Shown here: positions 17,495 to 29,099 of the stretch, one piece after another
Position numbering within the stretch: position 1 is the stretch's first letter
How the letters are laid out: each line of letters begins with the position of its first letter
Assembly (NCBI RefSeq): GCF_026151205.1
Contig: NC_087078.1
Coordinates: forward strand, 13,873,118 to 13,933,117
Direction of reading: 5' to 3'
Length of the DNA: 60,000 nt
Source: Bolinopsis microptera
Lineage: Eukaryota > Ctenophora > Tentaculata > Lobata > Bolinopsidae
Translations under genes and position numbers: made by a program
The notes under the pieces: model-generated
Seen by the model: only the letters and a program-made list of their open reading frames with translations
Database searches by the model: none
What the model was told of the DNA's origin: nothing

Positions 17495-18525
17495 AAATAA
17501 ATGAGGAACCTGCCAAACCCCAGGACACCAGGAGGATACCACCGGCAAAGCGGCTAATAGTACCCTCCGGTCTGTGTTGTACCGAAGAAGCTGAGTTAAT
17601 CGATCATGACTCGGCTTACCAGCCAAGAGGCAAAATCTGAGCGGCACCAGGGGTTCAGAGAGTGTCATTTCAGCTTCTCCGGTGCTGGATGCCCTGGGGT
17701 TTCACATGCGCCGTAGCAAAATAAATATAAAAACACACGCACACAATTTTTTTTTATTCTTTTAGATAATACGTCGAATAAAGTCAGTGGATATAGAGTA
17801 ATAAATTGCACATAAGATGGAGAGAAAAAGGAGAGATACTACTGGTTTTAAATGTGACTCTAAATCAATACTAGTAGTGGAGATAACTCCACTGGCTACA
17901 ACTTGTGAAATAAAGGGTAAAGGTAAGGCACGGCTGTAATTTCGAGAAAATAAATAAACAAGAGTGTATAGTGGATCCAGAACTTTGGGTATAAAATGGT
18001 CATCAAGGTATAACGTCTTTAAGGCACCGTATAATATCCGGTTTTTCACCTAATAAGAAAAGCTTAAGATGTTTAAGATATCGCTCCCAGAATAGGGGTT
18101 CCTTGTTCTGGAAACTCCTTCCAATAAACCAACAGCAAACCGAATTTATGAAGTTAACACTTTTATCACTGTGATTTAAGCAAATCAAATAGTGGCGATA
18201 TGGGTCGTCATAATTTGCGTCAATATTCGATCTAATAAACAGATTTACTCCCTGTAGGAAAGAGCTTGTGGCTGGACAGTCAATAAATATGTGAGAGATA
18301 GTTTCGAGGTTGTGATTACATAACGAGAAATTTGGACTATCTTTTTCAATCTTCATTTTATATCTCATGTACCGACAAGTACTAATCCGGTGAAGGAGCT
18401 TATATTGGTACTGAATAAGTTTGAAGTTATTTGAGAAAGAAGTAAAAATATCCGTAAAAATACTAATCCAATCAATATCCGTTAAGGAGAGGTTAGCACT
18501 CCAGTTCCTCATTGGAGGAAGGGTG
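17476..18525 (-). mobile_element. 5'-truncated L1/Tx1-type LINE, 3' end with poly(A)
   Basis: The minus-strand frame at 18,003-18,512 reads FKLIQYQYKLLHRIS, then SLCNHNLETISHIFIDCP, the C-terminal zinc-knuckle-like region (C..C..H....C) that follows the RT domain in L1/Tx1 elements. It continues through FWERYLKHLKLFLLG to a stop, then a 3' UTR of about 500 bp and a poly(A) tail (T19 on the plus strand). The RT and endonuclease are missing at the right edge, where the palindromic block begins abruptly at about 18,526. Confidence 0.8.
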
Positions 18526-20590
18526 CTGGGATCTAAACGCTTTATGAATGTTATCTCCTATGTAATGATGTTGATTTTGATATTGACTTCGATCATCGGG
18601 ATGTTCGTAAGCTTCCTTTCAAATATCTTAATTTCAAATAAAGCCCAGGGACCAGATGGCATACACGTAAATTATCAAAAATTGTTCCGTAGGTTTTGCT
18701 TACCTCTAACATTGCATTTTTCGTGGATCTTACAACAGCGCTACATACACAGGAATGGAAAACTTGCAAATGTTTGTCCCATATTTAAGAAAGGTAAGAA
18801 AAGTGTGGTTGAAACTATAGACCAATATCCCATACTTGTTAGTATGAAGTTTTTGAGCGAATTTGTTATCGTAAACTGCTTTCTTTGACAAGTACCCTTC
18901 TTGATCCCAGCAGCATGGTTTTTAGAGCACAAGTCATGCACAACCAATATGGTTGACTTATGTGAGTAGCCTGGCATTGTCATCTTACGGAAACATTTAT
19001 CAATCATGTTGTTGTATTTTGATTTTGCTAAGGCATTTGATTCTGTAAATCATGATATCACTTCTTCATAAGCTAAAAGACTTATAAACATTGATGGTTT
19101 ACATTCTCAAATTTCTTACCAATTTACCATTTCAAGGCCGTTACCAACTGTGTGGTTATTGTATTGAGATGTATCTACCCTCTTCATTAATTCTGGTGTC
19201 CCCCGTGCTCTATTCTTGGTCCTTACTTTTGGTATTGTTTATCAATGATATTCCTCTTGGCCTTTCGGATTAATACTGTATTGTTTTGTATGCGATGATA
19301 CAAAATATGGCGTAAAATACATTCATTCTTCTGATATACTAATTTACAAATGGATATAGACTATCTCTTGTTTGGTCACTAAGAAACAAAATGCCGATTC
19401 ATCCAGCAAATGTAAAGTGCTTATTGGTTCAGTAACCATATTTACTCCTCCATTCGCATTCAATCTGATGGCTATCCTCTTGTGTATGTTAGAGTGAGAA
19501 AAAGATCTTGGGAGTCGATGTTACTCTAAGCTAAGTTGGAATAGTCCGTGCGAAGGAATTTATACTAAGCGCCTGCCACACTTGGTATGGTCGTAGAGTT
19601 GGCCTTTTGTCTGTGCAGGATACGTCGCGGGCGCTTTACCTCTCCTGGTTCGTAAAGCCAATTCGAAAATTGTTCATAATCTGGCGCCCTTGTAATAAAT
19701 CACTTAGTGATAAATTAGAAAGTTCAAAAGAGAGCTATTATGGATTCTGTCTGAAGTAGGGCCGCAGTTTTCCTCCTGAGCATATATGTCAAAAAGTGCA
19801 GCTTGTCGACATTCTCCCTTTGTCTCCAAATGTTTGACTTGAATGATCTTATTTTTTTCCACAGAGTTCTTACAATTTAATCCTGTATCACTGCCTCACT
19901 ATCTCTCTTTATATCAGGGCACTTCTCGACTCTAAAGACGTTTGCCACCTCGACAGTATGTCTATTGTGTCATCAATTTTACCTTAAGTTAAGTCAGAAT
20001 TCACAACACCACATGACTCAAATAGCACTGGCAACAAAATCATTTTTCTACAGAACCTCTATACTGGTGGAAGGACTCCTTTACAGTTAAGACAGATTGT
20101 GTCATACTAGTTCTTTTCAAAGCTGAGGTCACTAAGATCTATGAAATGTTTATTGGGTAGTGAAACAACAGTCTTAGCTAGTTCTTTGCTCCCATATTAT
20201 TATTTTTTTTGTTTTATAATTTTTTTTTACTTCTATACTGTTCAACATATATCACACTTCAACGCTCACCTTCTCACACATTAATGACCATTCTGACTGT
20301 ATCTAATGTAATTGGAATTGGACGTATTGAAATACATATTTTGATCTATATCACAGTTATTCCCATGGGATTTGTTTGTTACTTAAATAGTTTTCTTTAA
20401 TTTTTGGTTTTTAGATTAATTCGATGATAATGGGTCCTAGTTATTCGGACATAGTTCACTATGTGTTTACGTGTTTGGGTGCCTCATATTTTACAGATTG
20501 GGGCGATATTTTGAACGATTCTATTTTATATTCATCTATTGCTGTACTCTGTTAAAATTTGAAAAGTATTTAATAAAAAATAAAAATTAA
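18526..20590 (+). mobile_element. APE-type LINE (CR1/Jockey-like), RT to 3' end, pass 1
   Basis: Broken frames carry NKA.GPDG near 18,640, then DFAKAFDSVNHD (motif A) near 19,020-19,060. GVP.GSILGP (motif B) is near 19,195 and YADDT (motif C) near 19,290. After the RT end the 3' region runs to an A-rich tail near 20,590. The frame shifts repeatedly at single-base indels absent from the other passes. The element may be intact in the true genome. Confidence 0.85.
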
Positions 20591-21220
20591 CTTACTTACT
20601 AAATCAAAACAAAATCAAACGAACGAACGAAATGAACGAAAATGAAATACAAGAACAAAAACTATAATTAAAATAAAATTCTAAAAGACATTTCTTCAGC
20701 ATAAACTTGTTGGTGTGCGACATTTACTTTGAGTTCCCTTCCTCTATTAATAGGATTGACTCTTTATTTAAAATATATAAAGTTTTTCAGTAGCAGAGAT
20801 GGGACATCTTTCGTACCCCTTGTACTGATGAGCATGTTTGATTATTTTCCAAGATATTTTATATGTGTTTGTTTATCTTTCAACTCTCATATTTTCTTAG
20901 TAGCTCGTTCTGATTTCGTAGCTTCTCGAGTTTGAAAGAGCTGTGTGTGAACTGAAAGGGTATTAAAGTGTTTCAGTAAGCCAATATATTTGTGCTCTTT
21001 CCTTTTCAGCGAGTTTCCACGCATTAGTTGCTTCATATAATACTGCTGCTTCAGGCATTGTCCGTTCAGTGGGCACATTTCCGGCTTTTGCAATTGCCGT
21101 TTTCGATTTAATTGTGGTTTTTCTGAGTGGTGTCTGGTGTCGCTAGCAATGGATTCTACGCTTGGGTAGGCAACTGATTTGTAGCTTAATTGTTTTTTGT
21201 TGAGCATTTTGTGAAATGGT
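20591..21220. repeat. arm sequence between LINE 3' end and axis A, with an internal repeat
   Basis: Low-complexity ACGAACGAACG tract near 20,620, then about 600 bp of non-coding arm. A subunit containing GGCATTGTCCGTTCAGTGGG at 21,054-21,073 recurs in the axis loop near 21,277-21,300. The open frame read on the minus strand at 20,887-21,258 has no recognisable domain and is interrupted in the other passes. Confidence 0.7.
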
Positions 21221-21390
21221 TGTCTTGGGGAATTGCTCTTTCTTTTCAATTTTTCCACTGCATAGTTGATTCTATATCACTGCTGCAAAGGCATTGTCGT
21301 CAGTGGGACATTTCCGGCTTTCTTCAAATGATGTAACAACAAACATGGCAAGAGCTTTCTCGATTATAGACAAGCATTCCGAGAGGAACC
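21220..21390. repeat. mirror axis A, first occurrence, asymmetric loop
   Basis: Arms match up to a GG(T)GTCCTCTGGGAA(G)TGCT point on both sides. Between them lies about 120-150 bp of unique-orientation sequence that includes CAGTGGGACATTTCCGGCTT and ends in CTTTCTCGATTATAGA. The same loop in the same orientation recurs at 32,930-33,090. No SMRTbell-like adapter sequence is visible. Confidence 0.8.
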
Positions 21391-22049
21391 AATTTCACCA
21401 ATGTTCAACTGAAAACAATTAAGCTATCATACAGTTGCCTACCAAACGTAGGATCCATCTAGCGTGCACCAGACACAAGCTCAGAAAGCAACTACAAATT
21501 AAACGATACCCGTGCAATTGCAGAAAGCCGGAAATGGCCCACTGAAGGACAATGCTGGAAGCAGCAAGTGATATCTGAAAGCAAAGTATTGCAGTGGAAA
21601 ATGAAAAGGAAAGAGCACAATATATTGGTTATGAAAAACACTTTTATGCCGTTTCAGTTCACACCACAAGCTCTTTCAAACTCGAGAAAGCTACGAATTC
21701 AGACGGAGCTATCTAGAAAATATGGGAGTTGAAAGATAAACAAACCCATATAAAATATCTTGGAAAATAATCAAAACATGCTCTTCCGTACAAGGGGGTA
21801 GAAAAGGATTGTCATCTCTGCCTTACTGAAAATTTATATTATTTTAAATAAGATGGCAATTATTAAATAGGGAGGAGGGACTCATAAGTAAAATGTAGGC
21901 ACACAACACGTTTATGCTGAAGAAATGCTTTTAAGGAATTTTATTTTAATTTTAGTTTCTTGTTCTTGTATTTCATTTTCGTTTTCAATTTCGTTCGTTT
22001 CGTTTGATTTTGTTTTTGATTGTAGTTAGATATGTTATTTATTTATTTT

Positions 22050-24132
22050 ATTAATACTTTTCTAATTTTACAGAGTACAGCAATAGATGAATATAAAATA
22101 GAATCGTCAAAATATCGCCCATCTGTAAAATATGATGGGCACCCAAACGGTAAACACATAGTGAACTATGTCCGCAGAAATTGGGACCATTACATCGAAT
22201 TAATCTAAATCCAAAAATTTATTGAAAAAACTATTTAATACACACAATCATGGTGAATAACTGTGGCTTAGAGTCAAAATTTGTATTTCAATACGTTCAA
22301 AATTCCTGATACATTAGATACAGGTCTGAAATGGTCATTAATGTGTGAAAAGGTGTGCGGGTGAAGTGTGATATGAGTTGAAAGTATAGGAAGGTAGATA
22401 AAAAAATAATAAACAAAAATAATAATAATATGGCGGCAAGAGACTAGGCTAGACTGTTGATCTTTCACTATCAATAAATTTCCATAGTGCTAGTGACCTA
22501 GCTTTGAAAAGACTAGTAGACACAATCTGTCTTACCTGTAAAGGTGTCATTCCACCAGTATTTGGGTTCTGTAGAAAAATGATTTTGCCAGTGGGATTGA
22601 GGTACCATGTGGTGTGTGAATCTGACTTAACTTAGGTAAATTGATGACACAATAGACAGACTGTCGAGGTGGCAACGTATTAGTCGAGAAGTGCCTGATA
22701 GAAAGAGGAGATAGTGAGGCAGTGATACAGGAATTAATTGTTAAGAACTTTGTGGAAAAAAATAAGATCATTCCAAGTCAAACTTTTGAGACAAGGGTGG
22801 AATGTCGACAAGCTTTGACTTTTGCTTATTGTCAGGTGATAAATTGCGGCCTCTTTCAGAAAGAATCCATTTAATTGCTCTCTTTGGAGACTTTCTAATT
22901 ATCACTAAGTGATTTATTACAAGGCGCCAGATTATGGATCCAATTTTCGAATTGGCTACGAACCAGGGAGAGGTTAAGCGCCCGGCGACGTTTCTGATCA
23001 ATGGACAATATGGCCATCTCTTCTGACCATACCAAGTTGTTGGCTGGCCTTAGTTTAAAATTCTGTCGCGATGACTTTCAACTTAGCTTAGGAGTAACTG
23101 AACTTCCTAGATTTTTTCTACCTTCATACACAAGAGGAGAGCCATTCAAGATTGTATGCGAATGGAGGAGATAAGGATGGTTTTCCTGAAACAATAGCAC
23201 TTTACTTTTTGATGGATGGAATCGCATTTTGGTTTTCTTAGTGACCAGTCAGAGAGATAGGTATTTATCATTTGTAAAATAGTATTATCAGAGATGAAAT
23301 GTATTTTACGCAGAATTTGTATCATCGGCATACAAAAAAATATCAGTATAATCCGAAGGCAGAGGTATATTGATAAACAATAAAAAGTAAGGACCAAGGA
23401 AATAGAGCCCTGGGGGACACAGAATTTAATGTGAGGGTAGATGACTTCATTACCAATAACACTCTTTGGTAACGGGCCTTGAAGGTAAATTGGTAAGAAT
23501 TTTGAGAGTCGTACCACACTGTTATATAAGGTCTTTAGCTTATGAAGAAGGATATATATGTACAGAATCAAATGCCTTAGCAAAATCAAAATACACACAC
23601 ATGATTGATAATGTTTTCGTAAGAGGACAATGCCTAGGCGTATCAAAAGTCAACCATATTGGTTGTGCATGACTTGTGCTCTAGAAAACCATTGCTGCCT
23701 GGGATCAAGAAGGGTACTTGTCAAAAGAAAGCAGTTTTCGTTTACAATGCGCTCAAAAAAAACTTTTCATGACTAAACAAGTAAGGGATATTGGTCATAA
23801 GTTTTCAACCTCACTTTTCTTACCTTCTTAAATATTGGAAACATATGCAGTTTCCATTCTTGTGGAATGTAGCCGCTGTTGTAAGAAATCACGAAAAATG
23901 CATGTGGTTAGAGGGTAGCTAAACTACGGAACAATTTTTGAGAATTTAACGTGTATGCCATCTGGTCCTGGGCTTTATTTGAATTAATATTTGAAAGAAG
24001 CTTACGAACTCCCGATGATCGAAGTCAATATCAAAATCAACATCATTGAATTGGGTGACTATCAGTGTCATAAAGTGAAGATCCGAAAACTGGTTTAAAG
24101 AAAATAGAATTGAAAAGTTCAGTTGAGCTTTG

Positions 24133-24186
<54 letters not shown>

Positions 24187-25250
24187 CGAAGCTGTCAGAA
24201 TAACTTATCACAATGTGGAAATCGGCAGGGAGTTAGAATTTATAGTAACATGTGACCAAAACTCTCTTGTTATAGCGCTGGATCTCACATATTGAAAGAT
24301 TGTTCTTATTTTGGCTGATGAAAGCCTCTTTAATTTTTCGGCTAGTAAACATACTTTACTCATCAGAAATAGAATCCAGAAATTTTTAAATTTAGATCTG
24401 AGTCTATCCTTTTTACGGCATAAGAAAAAAGTTCATATCGAACCACGGGGGTTTGAAACTCTGATTTAATAGATACTTTGGATATGTATATCAAAACTAA
24501 TATTCATAATGCAGTCTTTAACTAATTCCAAGACGAATCAGGATTTGGCATTCTAGGACTTGCCATTAATCGAGCTAATCACGATTAATCATGTCCAGTT
24601 TGCTTTTATCATTATAGATTTACGTTTAGGAGTTTTTTGCGGGAAAATGGGCTGTATGAAAAAGTGTACAGGATAATGATCGATTTGCACACGGAATGAG
24701 GATCACAGACATTCAAGTTAATCGATTGTGTTTCATAATTTTGAGATGAATGTCTAAGTATTACCCCTTTTTATGGGTGGGTGATGTGATCAACTTGGGA
24801 GAAGTGAAAGATAACTGAAGAATCATGAAGGATTGCTCAATAGGTACGGTAATGTGAAGATAGCAGTCTGTATGGGGGAGATTAAATTCACCAATATACA
24901 TAGATTTTAGGGGATTCTTTTGGAAAACTAGCTTGCGATATAACTAACTATCGGAATTCATGATTAGGTAACCAAGAGTTCACTACTCTATAAAAGTACA
25001 GATTACAATACTCTCTTTGTTGGAAAAGCATATTAAGCAAGCATTTCTGCACTAGGCTAACTGTTTGTCGGTTGTAGTGCATCGAGATCAGACCCGGACC
25101 AGCCAAAAGAAAACCACCTCATTTTACTCAACTTTTTAGGGTTTTTGGATCTTGAGGATGAGTCTTTCTCGTGCGGTCATTGCGGAGGTTTCATATTGTG
25201 ATAGTAGAAAGGATTTCGTTGCTAGTAAATATTTTTTTGAGCCAGTCTCA
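22050..25250 (-). mobile_element. APE-type LINE, pass 2 (reverse)
   Basis: Mirror copy of the LINE, 3' end near 22,050. The YADDT motif is at about 23,316-23,334 and the GPDG landmark at about 23,966. The endonuclease GDFNLP segment is near 24,873-24,900, all minus strand. Frames are broken by indels (for example the 166-codon piece at 23,146-23,646). A 47-T run at 24,135-24,181 is absent from the equivalent place in the other passes. Confidence 0.85.
24135..24181. repeat. T47 homopolymer present in one pass only
   Basis: The equivalent positions near 30,200-30,240, 35,825-35,840 and 41,790-41,830 have only a few T. This run is therefore pass-specific and probably a sequencing or consensus error. 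Confidence 0.9.
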
Positions 25251-26611
25251 TTTAGGCATTTAGGTCAGGTGCTCTATGTTAGCAAGGATTGAAGTTCGGA
25301 AATCTTATTACCATCAAGAACGGGGATGGGAGGGCTTAGGTTACTGATGGATAAGACTTGGACATGTTGGTAAGTATGATAGGGAGTTGGGAAGGATTAA
25401 GCATAGAAGGATTAACAAGAGTTATCAAAAGAAAGTTAAGAGAGAAAACCAAAGAATGAATAAAGTACTAGACGGCTGAGGCGGCTGGAATACTTGACCT
25501 CTATTCTATCTTTACCAGGGAGGAAGAACATTTCTTATAAAACTGAGGAGTTAATTACAAAGAAAAGTTTGATGTGGGTGCAGCAAGAAATGGTATAGAT
25601 AACGTGGGCTGTCAAGGAGTAGAGAGGAATGAATATTAGAATCTAGGGGGATTACGGTGTTATGGACCTAGTCGTGGAGAGAAGAATGGGAGAAGGTAAG
25701 TCATGATGAGAGAATAGAGAGCACATTGATTATGATAAATAGTAGTTGATGTGTGGGGTGCATGGAGAATTAAATGTGTAAATTTTGTTAGGTTATAAAA
25801 CGTGTTTGATATGTATATGTGCATTTCTTGACTGTGTACGCGAGGCCTTTTGCAGCAAAAAGACCTATTCTAAGTCTAAACGATTCATTGTCTAACATAT
25901 GGAATAAATGGCAGTGACCGATGTTACCTGGTAAATAGGAGGCATAAAAGTTGAGAAAAGATTAATTCAGAGATTTGTTTGAGTTTTAATTTAGGCAACG
26001 TCATAATCAAAAAAATTAAATGAAAGAAAGATCAAAGATTTAAATTCCCAGAAGATTATTTACAAACCTGTCAAAATACTCTGTGTTCGTTTACAACTAA
26101 CTTAGCCATGTGGACAGTAAACCCTACTCCTCTCATGTTGAGATGAAGCCAACAAGGTATAGAAGTTCATTACTATGATCAAAAGTCTCGAGTTAAAAAG
26201 TTTGAGAAACAGTCTAGGAACACGAATTATTTTTATGCATAAGTCTTTAAGAAGTTGTTAAATCTAGAAACTTTCTTTGCTATGTAGGAATATAACACTT
26301 AATAGGAAGACCAAACATTGGACATTATAATATGCAGCGGGTAAAATAACTGCTTTAGTGGTGTCAATTAATCAGTAAGATAACTTCCTAAGGAACTTGA
26401 ACCCATACTTAGATGTTTATAATGTCTTAGTTACCAACTTCAATATAATTGTTTCAATATACGTCAGCTTCTGCTGCTGCATGAGTTTATGTAAATGATT
26501 AAAGGAGCTTGTAGGAAAACATGGATTTATTAATTTATAAAGTTATTTCTTGCCATGAGATTGCTTTGCATGAAACCTCTGAGTTTGTAGAATCCGTTGT
26601 TTTAATTATAT

Positions 26612-26658
<47 letters not shown>

Positions 26659-27119
26659 TTATATATTTATCTATATTATATTTTAAACTTGACGAAATTC
26701 AACGCAACGGGGACATAGAAGAAAAAAACACGAAAATCCTCCTCATAATGACCTCTGGTGATGCCAAACCCAGCTCGCAAAGGAGTTGAAAAACTCGCCT
26801 TTTTTTAGAGGGTTGTAGAAAAAGGATAGGAATAGGCTATAGCATTCTTAGAATTTTGATTTTGGCTTTAGTTTTTTGATAATTAGTCGGAAGTGAGGTT
26901 AAATTATCGTTAGAATAATGGCGTTATTTAAGACAATAGGTATACTGCGCTGTTGCGTAGCAACGTTAAAATGCACGTGCGCGAGCAACACAGTTTTACA
27001 ACGCGCGTTTGTTATGTGTATGCTACGTCATTAAATTCAAAACTGCTCACATTTACGCTCACGCTATGACTTCTTATAACTTTGTTTGTGATTGGTATTT
27101 TGATGCGGTAAAAGTATCG
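25251..27119. repeat. palindrome arm outside the LINE coding part, with (TA)n
   Basis: No coding motif was recognised; this is presumably LINE 5' sequence plus flanking arm. Near 26,605-26,670 there is an AT dinucleotide tract. Its mirror copies lie near 27,650-27,725, 38,245-38,320 and 39,295-39,360. Inside it, 26,690-27,119 forms one arm of the foldback around axis B. Confidence 0.7.
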
Positions 27120-27640
27120 TTTTGGGAATCGAATACTAACAAGACGCTGTCGCCATTGTTAGATAAATTCCCTTATGTCGACAGGTTGTTAGTATTCGGA
27201 TTCCTAAACGATACTTTTTCAGCATTCAAAATTACAAATCAAAAAACAAAAGTTATAAGAAGTCATAGCGTGAGGTAAAGGGAGCTAGTTTTGAAATTAT
27301 GACGTAGCTTCAGAATAACAACACGCGTTGTTAATATGTGGTGCTCGCGCAGTGCATTTTTGTAACGTTGCTACGCAAAGCGCAAGTAAACTTTGCTTAA
27401 ATAACGTCCATTATCTCTAACGATTATTTTACCTCACTTCCGACGTTAATTTAAAAAATCTAAAGACCTAATCAAAATTCTAGAATGCTATAGTATTCCT
27501 ATCTTTTTTCTACAACCCTGCTAAAAATGGCGAGGTTTCAACTCATTTTGCGAGCTGGGTTTGGCAATCACCAGAGGGTCATTTGTGGTCGATTTTCGGT
27601 GTTTTTTCTTCTATGTCCCCGTTGCCGGGGATATTTCGTC
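26690..27640. repeat. foldback at axis B, first occurrence (arms of at least 450 bp)
   Basis: The arms run from a GACGAAATT..CGGGGACATAG end through CCTCACTTCCGAC, TTGCGTAGCAACGTTA and TATGACTTCTTATAAC to AAACGATACTTTT on both sides. They surround a central asymmetric spacer of about 28 bp (CATTGTTAGATAAATT). The structure resembles a foldback/MITE-type element but continues outward without a break as the larger palindrome. It recurs at 38,335-39,280. Confidence 0.75.
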
Positions 27641-29099
27641 TAGTTTAAAATATATAATATAGATAATAGATATTATATATATATTACATTTATGATTATA
27701 TATATATATTTTTATAATTATATATAATGAAAACAAACGATTCTCAAACTCAGAGTTTTCATGCCAAATGCAAAATCAGTGTCAGAATAATTATTAATTA
27801 ATTAAATCCATGTTTTGCTTATCCAAGAGGTTCCTTCATCATTTTCATAAAATCATGCAAGCTGCAGAAGCTGACGATGTTGAAAATAATATTGAGTGTG
27901 GTACTAATGACATTAACCATTCTAAGTATGGGTTCAGTTCCTTAGGAAAGTATAACTTTATCTGAATTAATTGACGCCACTAAGCAGTTATTTCCCGCTG
28001 CAAATTATAATTGACCAATGTTGTCTTCTATTTAGTGTTTATATTCCTACATAGCAAAGAATCGATCTAGATTTTTAACAATTAACTTAAGACTTTTGCC
28101 TAAAGGAGGATAAAAAATACAATTTGCGTGTTTCCTAGACTGTTTCTCAAACTTTTTAAATCGCGACTTTGATCCATGTAATGAACTTCTATACCAGATT
28201 GGCTTTCATCTCACTGGAGAGGAGTAGGTTATACTGTCCATTGGCTTAAGTTTGGTTTGTAATCGAAACACAGTTTTGACAGGGTTGAAATAATTTATGG
28301 GATTTAATCTTTGATTTTTCTATTCATTTAATATTTTGATTAAGCGTTGCGCTAAATTAAAAACTCAAACAAAATCTCTGATTTAATCTTTTTCTCAATT
28401 TTATGCCTCTATTTCAGTCATTCGGTCACTGCCAATTTTTCCATTGTTAGACAATGAATCGTTTAGGGACTTAGAATAGGTCTTTTTGATGCCAAAGGCC
28501 TCGTAACACAGTCAAAGAATTGCACATATAATATCAACTCGTTTATTACCTAACAATATTTACACATTTAATTCTCCATGCACCCCACCACATCAACTAC
28601 AATTATATAATCATATGTTTCTTTCTATTCTAATCATTTTGACCTTACCTTCTCCAATTTTCTTCTTCACGACGAGGTCCATGAACACGTATTCCCCTAG
28701 ATTCTAATATTCATTCTTTACTCCTTGACAGCCAGTTATCTTATATCATTTCTTGCTTGCTCCACATAAACTTTTTTTTGTAATATCTCCTCATGGTTTT
28801 TAAGAATGTTCTTTCCCTGGGAAGATGGATATGAGTCAAGTATTCCAGCGCCTCAGGGTTTTAGAATCTTTATTCATTCTTTGGGTTGTTCGCTTAATTT
28901 CTTTTGATAACTCTTGTTATCCTTCTATGCTTAATCCAGGTCCCTAACTCCCTATTCTATTTCTTACCAAAATGTCCAAGGTCTTATTCTTTCAGTAACT
29001 AGATCCTTTCCATCATTCTGATGTTAATAAGATTTTCGAAACTTCATCCTTTGCTAACATAGAGCAGCTGACATATATTGCCTAAAATGAGATTGGCTC
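27641..29099. repeat. palindrome arm, pass 3, upstream of recognisable LINE coding
   Basis: Mirror of 25.25-26.69 kb. It contains the (TA)n tract and about 1.3 kb without readable motifs. Any first open reading frame of the LINE would lie here, but indels destroy it. Confidence 0.6.

Noticed and set aside
17369-17668. Minus-strand 99-codon frame rich in Ile/Tyr/Phe
   Set aside because: It translates AT microsatellites and the LINE T19 tail; low-complexity artefact.
20887-21258. Minus-strand 123-codon frame in the palindrome arm
   Set aside because: Not preserved in the equivalent passes (32.6-33.4 kb) and no recognisable domain; non-coding arm repeat.
21220-21390. Missed sequencing adapter at the mirror axis
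   Set aside because: The loop sequence does not resemble the usual hairpin adapter and its subunit also occurs in the arm at about 21,054; it is genomic. The artefact hypothesis as a whole remains open.
22768-23001. Possible separate small genes in the minus strand (also 23,146-23,646 and 30,447-30,983)
   Set aside because: They are indel-broken pieces of the same LINE reverse transcriptase.
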